Assembly (NCBI GenBank): GCA_964403285.1
Contig: CAYOFG010000035.1
Coordinates: 1-15,605 of the forward strand
Direction of reading: 5' to 3'
Length of the DNA stretch: 15,605 bases
Origin: WVXT01 sp964403285
GTDB lineage: Bacteria > UBA6262 > WVXT01
Every line of letters begins with the position of its first letter. The first letter of the stretch is position 1. The notes under the pieces were generated by a model. That model was not told the origin of the DNA, ran no database searches, and saw only the letters and a program-made list of their open reading frames with translations. Positions 7,282-14,813 of this stretch are shown piece after piece. The position numbers were made by a program, and so were the translations under genes.

Positions 7282-7333
7282 GGTCGGTCGCCGTTAACGG
7301 TGACGAAGACGGAACCGTCGAGAACCCCCGACC
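7282..7333. repeat. Three-way-junction palindromic repeat upstream of the split GT4
   Basis: Outer arms GGTCGG (7282-7287) and CCGACC (7328-7333) enclose two hairpins: the perfect palindrome CCGTTAACGG (7291-7300), extended by GTCG/TGAC on either side, and GACGG/CCGTC (7308-7312 with 7315-7319, loop AA). It ends 13 nt before the next start codon and leaves that gene with only a weak AAAAG ribosome binding site. Confidence 0.65.
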
Positions 7334-7346
7334 ACGGATGTAAAAG

Positions 7347-8689
7347 ATGAAAATAGTTTATGTTGTCCACGAATTTCCACCCGATAATATAGGTGGAACA
7401 GGCGTTGCTGTCCTTCAGGTAGCAAAAAATATGCTCGCAGGAGGACACAATGTATGGGTGTTGGCTCCTCAACGATGGGTAAATAATGACCTTCCCTCAA
7501 TCGGTTTCTTTGATGAAAAAGTTGATGGGCTTTCGGTCAGAAGGTTGGTGTTTAATCCCGAGTTGGCTTCTAATCCTGTCCTTTATGAATACTATAATCC
7601 CGTTTTATCCGTATATGCTAAAGATTTTTTAAGGAGATCTGCCCTGATATTATTCATATTTACCATCTTCTTCACCTTTCCTCTTCCATAATCGATGCAG
7701 CAAGGGAGTTGGGAATTCCTATCATCCTAACATTGACAGATTTCTGGTTCTTTTGCCCAAAATGGATTCGCTTAAAAGCAAACGGCAATTTATGCAAAGA
7801 AAATTTTTATTGGGAAGAGTGCATTTATTGTTTAAAGGAACAGAATAATGTTTATGATAGAATTACTAGGGTATTTGGTGAAAGAATGATGAAATCTTAT
7901 GTTGAACAAGCGATATCAAGTAATAAATTCAAACTTAGTCTAGTCAATAACAGGCAAATTTCTTCTTTACTTATTTCGGCAGTGGGTAGATTGCCGTTTC
8001 TTAAGAGCCAGTTAGAAAAAGTTGACCAGATTGTTTGTCGTTCGTCATTTTTGAGTAAAGTATTTCTTAATAAAGGTTACTTTCACAATGGATTCACAAT
8101 TGTATCCCCTGGAACAAATATTCCTCCGAAGTTACCTTCGGAAAAAAGTCAGAATTCTAATATTGCTTTTGGCTACTTTGGGGGAGGAAGGGAACACAAA
8201 GGCGCACATGTTTTGCTGGAGGCATTCAGGCAGATAAGATCCACTAACGTGAATCTGAAATTATATGGGTATTTTCCAGATACAGATTACGTGAAAGAAC
8301 TTCGGCGAGAAGCCAAGGCTGATGAAAGAATCGATTTTATGGGTAATTACGAACGCACAGAGCTAACAAAGGTATTGGCTGGTATAGATATACTGGTTAT
8401 ACCTTCCATTTGGTACGAAGCCTATGGCCTGTCTATCTTAGAAGCGTTTGCCAATAAAGTTCCAGTGATTGCCACAGATATAGGAGGCATCCCGGAAATA
8501 GTTCATGATGGACATAATGGGCTACTTTTTAAGAGAGGCGATGTATTAGGTCTAAAACATAAAATGGAAAGCGTTATAAATGAACCGGGGCTGATCCAAA
8601 AATTCAGGGAGAATATTTTACGGGTTAAATCTGTAAATGAAGAACGTGATGAGTTATTGAACATTTATGAGAAATTGGTAGGAACTTAG
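7347..8689 (+). CDS. Glycosyltransferase family 4, interrupted by a -1 frameshift
   Basis: Two overlapping frames (7347-7691, and a second frame ending at 8689) together encode one ~447-aa GT4. The first supplies the N-terminal HEFPPDNIGGTGVAVLQVA segment. The second resumes as KEICPDIIHIYHLLHLS and continues through LTLTDFWFFCPKW, a cysteine cluster (FFCP, NLCKE, CIYC), GYFGGGREHKGAHVLLEAF, WYEAYGLSILEAF (EX7E) and IGGIPEIVHDG. Rejoining at TTTTTTA (7625-7631) gives YAKDFLKEICPDIIH, aligning with CFLDVIKPDIVH in the paralog at 8962, whose length (454 aa) matches. The break may be a lost base, a consensus error or programmed frameshifting. If untreated, the upstream part is an inactive 114-aa stub; the TTG at 7709 is not a convincing start. 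It is likely a cytoplasmic sugar transferase. Confidence 0.8.
7625..7631 (+). other. Slippery heptamer T TTT TTA at the frameshift
   Basis: In the upstream frame the codons are GAT TTT TTA AGG, so the heptamer has the X XXY YYZ phase used for -1 ribosomal frameshifting. Slipping back one base continues as AAG GAG ATC TGC CCT GAT, which is exactly the frame encoding the rest of the enzyme. No obvious stimulatory hairpin lies immediately downstream, and no Shine-Dalgarno sequence lies ~10 nt upstream; AAGGAG directly overlaps and follows the site. Confidence 0.45.
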
Positions 8690-8772
8690 TAGGGGCGACA
8701 CTCCGTGGTCGCCCACGTAGGGGTGGCACTCTGTGGCCACCCGATAGGGACGGCACAGAGTCCGACCCCTAC
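8689..8772. repeat. Palindromic repeat unit bracketed by GTAGGGG and CCCCTAC
   Basis: Outer arms GTAGGGG (8689-8695) and CCCCTAC (8766-8772) enclose two hairpins, GGGCGAC/GTCGCCC (8693-8699, 8708-8714) and GGGTGGC/GCCACCC (8721-8727, 8736-8742). The left arm begins at the last base of the upstream gene's stop codon. It has the same bracket style as 1596-1698 and 10360-10415. Confidence 0.75.
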
Positions 8773-8788
8773 AGGAAGTAAAGCTTAC

Positions 8789-8910
8789 GAGGCTGTGTCA
8801 TAATGTCATTGCGAGGAGCAAAGCGACGAAGCAATCTCATGGTTATCGACGAGATTGCCACGCTCCCTACGGTCGCTCGCAATGACAAAAGGGGGTTGCG
8901 ACACAGCCTC
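8789..8910. mobile_element. MITE-like nested inverted-repeat element (~122 bp)
   Basis: Perfect 11-bp terminal inverted repeats GAGGCTGTGTC (8789-8799) and GACACAGCCTC (8900-8910) continue imperfectly outward for about 10 more bases per side (8779-8922, AAAGC...GCTTT). Inside, TGTCATTGCGAG (from 8804) pairs with CTCGCAATGACA (to 8886), and GCAATCTC pairs with GAGATTGC near the centre, so the whole unit can fold into one long hairpin. It encodes no protein. TGTCATTGCGAGGAGC-type hairpins are, to my knowledge, repeated in many unrelated bacterial genomes. No transposase is in the window. Confidence 0.75.
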
Positions 8911-8961
8911 TTACGCTTTGCTGCTACAAGAGGGTTCGAAATTTAGGGTTCTCTCACCAAA

Positions 8962-10326
8962 ATGAAAAGAATTGTGCAAGTAGTTCATGATTTTCTACCC
9001 GGGTATCCTCATGGAACGGAGAATTATACCTACCATCTTTCTAAAGAATTACAAAAAATAAATAAAGTTTACATTTTTTGTCGGGAACGGAACGATTCCT
9101 TTAGGAAGGGCTTTTCCAAAGATGAATTATTTGATGGATTACCGGTTAGGAGGCTATATTTCAATCCGCCTTTGACTTTTGAGGCAACTTATCGAAATTC
9201 CTTTGTCGATAAAGAATTTGAATGTTTTCTTGATGTAATTAAACCAGATATCGTCCATTTTCAGCATCTCGTGCGTTTATCCGCTTCGATGATAGAGATC
9301 ACCAAGCGAAGACACATCCCTGCGATTTTGACCTTGCATGATTTCTGGTTCCTCTGCCCGCAAATACAGTTATTGACTAATAATGCTCAGACTTGTTCTG
9401 GCCCGGATTCAAAGGCTAAATGTGCGAACTGCGAGAAGATTTTTTATACTTATGGAAGATTGCAGAGTTCAGAAAGTTCCTATGATAGGAAGGTTAAATT
9501 TTTGAAATATCCTCCTGAACCTTTAAAAACTGCGAAGAAATTAATTCCTTCCAGGCTCAGGACCGCACTTAAAGAAAAGTTCCTTAAGACCTATCCTGCC
9601 ACAACTTCTATTACTCCCGATATGATAGCCGAAAGGTTAAGATTTTTGAGGGATATGCTTGATAAAGTGGATAGGATTCTTGCACCTTCGGGATCTCTAA
9701 TACAAAAATTTATTGATTATGGAATACCGAAAAATAGAATTCTCCATTTGGATTATGGAATCGACCATAAACCCCTTGCCAATTTCAGAAAAGAACCTTC
9801 AAATAAATTTCGCTTTGGATTTGTTGGTGGTAGTATAGAACATAAGGGGATAAGAGTTCTTATAGAGGCATTTAATAGAATTAAAGAGAATGATGTAGCT
9901 TTATCCATATTCGGTCCTTGGCATCAATCTTATTTGAGCAAATTGAGGAGAAAGTTACACACAGATTCGAGAATTACTTTTCACGGGCCGTTTAGTAATA
10001 AAGAGATTTCTTCAGTATTCTCTAAGTTCGACGTATTGGTTTATCCCTCAATCTGGTATGAGAACCAGCCAATTGCTATTCTGGAAGCGCTACTTGCTAA
10101 AATACCGATTGTCACTTCTAATCTGGGAGGTATGGCTGAACTTGTCCAGGACAGAGTTACCGGTCTTCTATTTGAAGCAGGAAATCCAGAAGATTTATCT
10201 CAGAAGATGGTGAGTCTAATTAATAATCCCCAATTGCTAAGAAAATTGTCGGAAACTCCCAGGCAGGTTAAAACTATAGAAAATAATGCCCAAGAGCTTA
10301 ATGAAATTTACGATTCTCTTCTGTAA
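8962..10326 (+). CDS. Glycosyltransferase family 4 with four-cysteine insert
   Basis: An intact 454-aa GT-B glycosyltransferase, paralogous to the split gene at 7347-8689. N-terminal VVHDFLPGYPHGTENYTYHL (7-26) is the acceptor-side glycine loop. PDIVHFQHL (95-103) and LTLHDFWFLCP (123-133) follow. Cysteines 132, 145, 154 and 157 (CP...C...CxxC) are also present in the paralog and could bind a metal or form a structural knot. The donor domain begins at FGFVGGSIEHKG (285-296), with EX7E at E367/E375 in WYENQPIAILEAL and NLGGMAELV (387-395). Residues ~160-230 are an extra basic, helical stretch. The ATG at 8962 has no good ribosome binding site; the upstream region is repeat-derived. Substrates are unknown. 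Confidence 0.9.
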   Translation: MKRIVQVVHDFLPGYPHGTENYTYHLSKELQKINKVYIFCRERNDSFRKGFSKDELFDGLPVRRLYFNPPLTFEATYRNSFVDKEFECFLDVIKPDIVHFQHLVRLSASMIEITKRRHIPAILTLHDFWFLCPQIQLLTNNAQTCSGPDSKAKCANCEKIFYTYGRLQSSESSYDRKVKFLKYPPEPLKTAKKLIPSRLRTALKEKFLKTYPATTSITPDMIAERLRFLRDMLDKVDRILAPSGSLIQKFIDYGIPKNRILHLDYGIDHKPLANFRKEPSNKFRFGFVGGSIEHKGIRVLIEAFNRIKENDVALSIFGPWHQSYLSKLRRKLHTDSRITFHGPFSNKEISSVFSKFDVLVYPSIWYENQPIAILEALLAKIPIVTSNLGGMAELVQDRVTGLLFEAGNPEDLSQKMVSLINNPQLLRKLSETPRQVKTIENNAQELNEIYDSLL

Positions 10327-10357
10327 AAGTCCGGTGACCCTTTAGCGTGACGGGGAA

Positions 10358-10454
10358 ATGTAGGGGCGACATTTAGGGCGTCCGAAAATGAGGGTTCGAT
10401 GAATCGAACCCCTACAAGGACAGATGTAGGGGCGACATTTATGGCGTCCGAAAA
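10358..10454. repeat. Two 31-bp direct repeats flanking a palindrome
   Basis: Copies at 10358-10388 and 10424-10454 match at 30 of 31 positions; each starts ATGTAGGGGCGACATTTA and ends GGCGTCCGAAAA. Between them is the hairpin GGGTTCGA/TCGAACCC (10392-10399 with 10404-10411, loop TGAA). Its right arm extends to CCCCTAC (10409-10415), complementary to GTAGGGG at 10360-10366. The arrangement could reflect insertion of a palindrome with target duplication, or tandem growth of the GTAGGGG family. The second copy ends 10 nt before the start codon at 10465. Confidence 0.75.
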
Positions 10455-10464
10455 GGGATAGGAT

Positions 10465-13047
10465 ATGAAGATATTAATTGTTAGCCATAATTATTTTCCT
10501 GCTATTGGCGGAGCTGAGAAGAAAATAAAGGAGATTTCAGAAAGGCTGGTGAAATCCGGGGAAGAAGTTACTGTTTTTTCTTCTAATGCCCACACCACCG
10601 AGGCGTATATCCATCCTGAAATTCCTTTGCTGTTTTCCAATAGTGAGTTGATAAATGGTGTGAGAGTAAGAAGGTTTCCCGTTTACCAGGGGATGCGGCA
10701 ATTACTAAATAGAGTGCACAGCCTTTTCTGGAAGTATAGATTGCCATTTAATGATATTGTGAGGACTATATGGAATGGACCAATCATATTCAATATGTTG
10801 CCGCACATTCTTAAACAGAAGACCGATATTATTGTGGCCACACCATTTCCATTTTTGAATATGTATTATGCTTATATAGCAAAAAAAATCAGGAAAATAC
10901 CAATGGCAATTATCCCTTGCCTGCACACAGAGGATGCTTGGGCTTTCGATAGAAAAATAATGTATAAAATCTTATCCGATACTGAGATGATACTGACAAA
11001 TACAGGTTACGAAAAGAACTATCTAATAACTAAGGGAGTCGAAAAGAAACGTATCTTCACATTAGGGGATGGAATTAACCCACAGGATTTCAATAGGTCA
11101 AATCCACAAAAATTCAGGAAAAGATACGATATTGGTAATGCTCCTGTGGTTCTATTTGTGGGAAGAAAGGAGAAGGGGAAAGGGATTGATACATTGCTTG
11201 ATTCTATGAGTATAGTCTGGGGAAAATTTCCTCAAGCTAAACTTATGGTAGCAGGGACAAAGACATCATATTCGAAAGAAATAGAAAAAAAAGTCTCCTG
11301 GTTAGATGGGAAAAAAAGAAGAAACATTATACTGATAGATAATTTCAAAGATAGTGAGAAATCAGACCTTTTTGCCAGCGCTGACGTATTCGCCATGCCA
11401 TCAACAGTAGAATCTTTGGGGATAGTCTATCTGGAAGCATGGGCATCAGGCAAGCCGGTTATTGGATGCCGGATAGGTGCAGTATCTTCTCTTATTGAGG
11501 AGGGGAAGGATGGCTTATTAGTAGAGTATGGTAACCATCAAGAATTAGCCAGTGCCATACTGAAACTTATGGATAATGAAGACTTGAGAAGAAAGCTCGG
11601 AGAAAATGGCAAAAAGAAGGCATATGGCAAATATACCTGGGACATTATTACAAAGCGTTTTAGGGAGAATCTCAATCTAGCCATAAGTAAGGATAATAGG
11701 AGTAGCAGACTTCAGTCTGCGTTTATTAGGAAGCAGGGAGTCCTTAGAAAAAATTTGGTAATCCCAGAAGGATTTCGTCCTACAAAAATAAATAGAATAA
11801 GCCTGAAAGATAGCATAAAAAAGATTTTAAGAAAGGTCCCGGTGCTCTTTTACGCAGCATATTACGTATATCGCAAAGTAGAGAAGTTTACGCGTCCGGT
11901 AACCAATAGGTGGATTCTTTATAAAACGCAAATTCTTATAAAGAATAATCCTATCAAACTCAAAACTTATGATCTTATGAAACTCAAAACTTATAATGAA
12001 CAATTGGCAGAGGAAGAACAAAGACGACATTCTCCTATAACTAGAGCAATGCCCACAAAGATATTTATCAATATGGGTATGAAATGTAACTTGAAGTGCA
12101 TAATGTGTATACGAAGAACAATCTCCAAAGACCTCAATAAAATTGAGCCAGATTTCGAAATTTTCAAAAATGTGGCTGACCAGGTATTTCCTTATATCAG
12201 AATTTTTGGAACGACAGTGGTCGCTGAGCCACTTTTGGGGGTGAGATTTCTCGAACAGTTGAGGATTGCAGAGATGTATTCCGTAAAAGCCGATATTGTA
12301 ACCAACGCCACTCTTTTGAGTAGTGACACATTGATAAGAAAGATTTTAGAAGGAGCGTGTAGTTTAGAGATTTCTTTAGATGCAGCAAGGAAAGAGACTT
12401 ATGAATCAATTAGGGTAGGTGGGAATTTCGAGCAAGTTAAGGAAAATATTAGGAGATTTAATTCGCTCAAAAAAAAGATGCCTCCAGATAAGAGACCTTT
12501 TACAACACTTTGTTTCCTACTGATGAGAAGGAACATTGAGGAACTTCCAGAATTTATCAAACTGGCAAAGGAATTAGAAGCAGATTGTGTAGCACTATCT
12601 CATGTGAGTATTTTTACAGAAGAAATGAAGAAGGAATCTTTAATATACTGTAAGGAACTTTCTAATAAATACCTCGTGGAAGCCAAAAGGGAAGCAAAGA
12701 GATTAGGAGTAAATTTGTATACGCCTTCCCTATTCGAAATAAATAAAAATTCTACAGATGTTAAATTAGATGGCTTAAAAGAAAGAGGAAGAACTGAACG
12801 GGGGCACATAGAATGCCCTTTTCTCTGGAAGCAGGCAAGTATTCAATGGAATGGGAATGTCTTCCCGTGTTGTGTTCCCGGGCAGCCGCTGATGGGCAAT
12901 GTAAGGGAAAAACCATTTCGGGAAATTTGGAATAATGAACTTTATCAGGAGATGAGAAAGAGACTAAATACCAATGATCCTTTTGAATGTTGCAAGCACT
13001 GCTTCACGATTGCTCCGGACGATGATGATGCCTACGTCAGAATTTAG
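10465..13047 (+). CDS. Fusion of GT4 glycosyltransferase and radical SAM/SPASM enzyme
   Basis: An uninterrupted 860-aa frame with two enzyme halves. Residues 1-~405 are a GT4: SHNYFPAIGGAEKKIKEIS (7-25), FVGRKEKGKGIDTLL (231-245), EX7E at E316/E324 in VESLGIVYLEAW, and KPVIGCRIGAV (330-340). Residues ~455-860 are a radical SAM enzyme: the 4Fe-4S motif C541xxxC545xxC548 (CNLKCIMC) and a SPASM-like tail with C784, C802, C803, C842, C843 and C846. The usual GGE segment after the cluster is replaced by FGTTVVAEPLL (581-591). Radical SAM/SPASM proteins usually modify peptides or small molecules; the substrate here is unknown. The linker contains a palindromic element (R412-A419) and an 8-residue tandem duplication, KLKTYDLM then KLKTYNEQ. 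The start ATG at 10465 has AAAAGGG (10451-10457) 7 nt upstream. Fusion by loss of a stop codon is plausible. Confidence 0.85.
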   Translation: MKILIVSHNYFPAIGGAEKKIKEISERLVKSGEEVTVFSSNAHTTEAYIHPEIPLLFSNSELINGVRVRRFPVYQGMRQLLNRVHSLFWKYRLPFNDIVRTIWNGPIIFNMLPHILKQKTDIIVATPFPFLNMYYAYIAKKIRKIPMAIIPCLHTEDAWAFDRKIMYKILSDTEMILTNTGYEKNYLITKGVEKKRIFTLGDGINPQDFNRSNPQKFRKRYDIGNAPVVLFVGRKEKGKGIDTLLDSMSIVWGKFPQAKLMVAGTKTSYSKEIEKKVSWLDGKKRRNIILIDNFKDSEKSDLFASADVFAMPSTVESLGIVYLEAWASGKPVIGCRIGAVSSLIEEGKDGLLVEYGNHQELASAILKLMDNEDLRRKLGENGKKKAYGKYTWDIITKRFRENLNLAISKDNRSSRLQSAFIRKQGVLRKNLVIPEGFRPTKINRISLKDSIKKILRKVPVLFYAAYYVYRKVEKFTRPVTNRWILYKTQILIKNNPIKLKTYDLMKLKTYNEQLAEEEQRRHSPITRAMPTKIFINMGMKCNLKCIMCIRRTISKDLNKIEPDFEIFKNVADQVFPYIRIFGTTVVAEPLLGVRFLEQLRIAEMYSVKADIVTNATLLSSDTLIRKILEGACSLEISLDAARKETYESIRVGGNFEQVKENIRRFNSLKKKMPPDKRPFTTLCFLLMRRNIEELPEFIKLAKELEADCVALSHVSIFTEEMKKESLIYCKELSNKYLVEAKREAKRLGVNLYTPSLFEINKNSTDVKLDGLKERGRTERGHIECPFLWKQASIQWNGNVFPCCVPGQPLMGNVREKPFREIWNNELYQEMRKRLNTNDPFECCKHCFTIAPDDDDAYVRI
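11698..11721 (+). repeat. Palindromic element in frame at the GT4-radical SAM seam
   Basis: The element starts AGGAGTAGC and carries the hairpin GCAGAC/GTCTGC (11705-11710 with 11715-11720, loop TTCA). It is read in frame as R-S-S-R-L-Q-S-A. All 24 bases recur exactly at 15565-15588, outside any gene. The upstream bases GATAATAGGAGTAG carry TAA, TAG and TAG stops in another frame. Confidence 0.8.
11956..11994 (+). repeat. 24-bp tandem duplication in the fusion-protein linker
   Basis: The 15-base word AAACTCAAAACTTAT occurs at 11956-11970 and again at 11980-11994, a 24-base period that keeps the frame and yields KLKTYDLM followed by KLKTYNEQ. It lies ~30 codons before the radical SAM cysteine motif, in a region unlikely to be catalytic. 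Confidence 0.7.
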
Positions 13048-13112
13048 TCTCTCCAGTATATTTCGTTTTGGGAAACCTATAGAATAGTCTGATAAGAAAT
13101 CTGGAAAAGGTA

Positions 13113-14531
13113 ATGAGTCAGCCATCGATAAGCATAATTATAGTTGCCAGAAACCATCTCGAACATTTGGAAGATTGTTTGAAATCGGTTATGAATTTGG
13201 GATATCCTCGCCTTGAAATCATCGTTGCCGATAACAATTCAACCGATGGCGGACCAGAATTCATTCAAAATGAATTCCCCTCAGTAAAGGTATTGAAATT
13301 TGGTAAGAATTATGGTTTTGCTGAAGGGAATAATAGGGCGATTAAGCAAGCAGAAGGAGATTACGTATTTTTGCTAAATCCTGATACGAAAATAGAACCG
13401 AACTGTGTGGACAAGTTAATTAAAACTATGGAAGAGGACAAGACTATTGGAATTTGCATGCCTAAGATGCTGATGTTTAATGAACCATCTGTAATCAATA
13501 GCACAGGAATTATAGCCAATGAACTACTACAGGGAAGAGATAGGGGAGCATGGGAACTCGATTGCGGGCAATACGATAGGGAGAGCCAAATTTTGGGTGC
13601 TTGTGGGGCAGGTATGTTCATCCGCAGGAATCTATTTAAAAAGATAGGTTATTTTGACAGATTCTACTTCGCTTATTATGAGGATCTCGATTTCAGCATA
13701 CGCACCTGGTGGATTGGTTACAAAGTCAATTTCGTTCCTCAGGCAATAGTCTATCATAAATACAGGCCGTTCCGAAAAGATATATTTAATGAGTATATTG
13801 ACCATCGAAATCGTTTAAGAATGATGCTAAAGAATATGTCACTGGTAACATTAGGCTGGATGTTACCAAAAAGTCTATATAGCGACATTAAATCCATATA
13901 TCTTCATCTTAGGCGAAAGAGGCTTAGATTGGCTTACTATAGATTAAAGGCGCTAATTTGGAATTTGATTATGCTACCAAACACCCTGATAAGAAGAGTA
14001 AAAATTCAGATGAAAAGAGTAGTTAAGGATAAGCCAATTATTTCTATGCTGGAAAGAGTGGATAGAATAATAGGGGCGCCACTGCCGAACTATGAGGTGC
14101 AGTATGAGGCGACAGCGGATAGAAATGGTTTGGATTCTTGGGTGAAAATGGGTGAAAACGACGCCAAACATCTTGGATTTGGCTGGTATGATGTGGAGAC
14201 TTGGTCAGAAAGAAATATTCGCTGGACCACAAACTATGGAATAATTTTCTTGAAAAATTCTCTTCCGGGTGGGAAAAAGGAAACCTTAGAAATGGAGGCT
14301 TACTCTCATTTTCAGACAGGAGGAGGGGTATATATAAACGGAAGAAGAGTTGGAGAATTTGTGATTGAGCCAGGAGAGTGGCAAAAATTATACTTTGAGT
14401 TCTGGAATTATGAACAAGTTCTAAAAGTGACAATTAAGCCTGAGAATACTTTTATACCAGAATTAGATTTAAAGGTGAAAGATAATAGAACTTTAGGAAT
14501 TGCTATCTCAGAGATAGGCATCGTGTTTTAG
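13113..14531 (+). CDS. Family 2 glycosyltransferase (rhamnosyltransferase-like) with C-terminal beta-rich domain
   Basis: A 472-aa protein. Residues 1-~240 are a GT-A fold transferase of the WbbL-like group: SIIIVARNHLEHLEDCLKSV (7-26), VADNNSTDGG (38-47), KNYGFAEGNNRAI (65-77), the DxD-equivalent LLNPDTKI (87-94), GACGAGMFIRR (162-172) and the catalytic-loop FYFAYYEDLDFSIR (184-197). Residues ~240-320 are basic and partly hydrophobic and may attach to the membrane. From ~328 to the end is a predicted beta-sandwich with HLGFGWYDVETW (353-364), RWTTNYG (370-376) and DNRTLGIAISEIGI (457-470). I have seen this HLG.GWY...E..RW / DxRxLGIAI pattern appended to other polysaccharide enzymes, and it may bind glycan. 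The ATG at 13113 follows GGAAAAGG. It is probably a cytoplasmic sugar transferase. Confidence 0.87.
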   Translation: MSQPSISIIIVARNHLEHLEDCLKSVMNLGYPRLEIIVADNNSTDGGPEFIQNEFPSVKVLKFGKNYGFAEGNNRAIKQAEGDYVFLLNPDTKIEPNCVDKLIKTMEEDKTIGICMPKMLMFNEPSVINSTGIIANELLQGRDRGAWELDCGQYDRESQILGACGAGMFIRRNLFKKIGYFDRFYFAYYEDLDFSIRTWWIGYKVNFVPQAIVYHKYRPFRKDIFNEYIDHRNRLRMMLKNMSLVTLGWMLPKSLYSDIKSIYLHLRRKRLRLAYYRLKALIWNLIMLPNTLIRRVKIQMKRVVKDKPIISMLERVDRIIGAPLPNYEVQYEATADRNGLDSWVKMGENDAKHLGFGWYDVETWSERNIRWTTNYGIIFLKNSLPGGKKETLEMEAYSHFQTGGGVYINGRRVGEFVIEPGEWQKLYFEFWNYEQVLKVTIKPENTFIPELDLKVKDNRTLGIAISEIGIVF

Positions 14532-14549
14532 CAACAGTTCCTTTTTCGC

Positions 14550-14578
14550 TTGACTTACTATCTTCCATATGATAAACT
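14550..14578 (+). promoter_or_regulatory. Candidate sigma70-type promoter for the toxin-antitoxin pair
   Basis: TTGACT (14550-14555) and TAAACT (14573-14578) are separated by 17 bp, just upstream of the ribosome binding site GGAGGTG (14586-14592). The -35 matches consensus at 5 of 6 bases and the -10 at 4 of 6. Independent transcription is usual for such modules. Confidence 0.4.
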
Positions 14579-14600
14579 TTTGCTTGGAGGTGAAAAAGTA

Positions 14601-14813
14601 ATGAGTGCTGTGACACAGAAGATATTGAAGAAACTAGAACACATCGAATCAATGCAAAAAGAACTCCTCCAAGACTGGGAAGTGTTGGAGGATTTCCTCT
14701 TTGAATCAGCTTCGCCCCGCCTAAAGAAAGAGATACGACAAGGCCGTAAAGCCTATCAAGATGGAAAAGCAATCCCTTATCAACAGCTTCGCAGGAGGCT
14801 TGGGCTTGCCTGA
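14601..14813 (+). CDS. Antitoxin-like small protein of a type II toxin-antitoxin pair
   Basis: A 70-aa protein starting at ATG 14601, which has a textbook GGAGGTG 8 nt upstream; an earlier in-frame start at 14550 lacks one and would fall in the promoter. The sequence is charged and helical: TQKILKKLEHIESMQKELL (5-23), an acidic middle (DWEVLEDFLFE) and a basic C-terminus ending QQLRRRLGLA. Such small proteins preceding a RelE/ParE gene bind the toxin and often repress their own promoter. I cannot place it in a named antitoxin family (no clear ribbon-helix-helix or Phd motif), so the role rests mainly on the overlap with the toxin gene and on size. Confidence 0.7.
   Translation: MSAVTQKILKKLEHIESMQKELLQDWEVLEDFLFESASPRLKKEIRQGRKAYQDGKAIPYQQLRRRLGLA

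Noticed and set aside
7709..8689. Second half of the split GT4 as an independent gene
   Set aside because: The TTG start falls inside a conserved strand (RELGIPII), and the frame is meaningful for at least 26 codons upstream of it, so it is part of the interrupted gene.
10358..10454. CRISPR-like repeat and spacer
   Set aside because: There are only two repeats and one ~35-bp spacer that is itself a palindrome shared with other gaps, and no cas genes are nearby.
14044..14433. 129-aa minus-strand open frame
   Set aside because: It is antisense to the conserved C-terminal domain of the GT2 gene, with no motif and no ribosome binding site.
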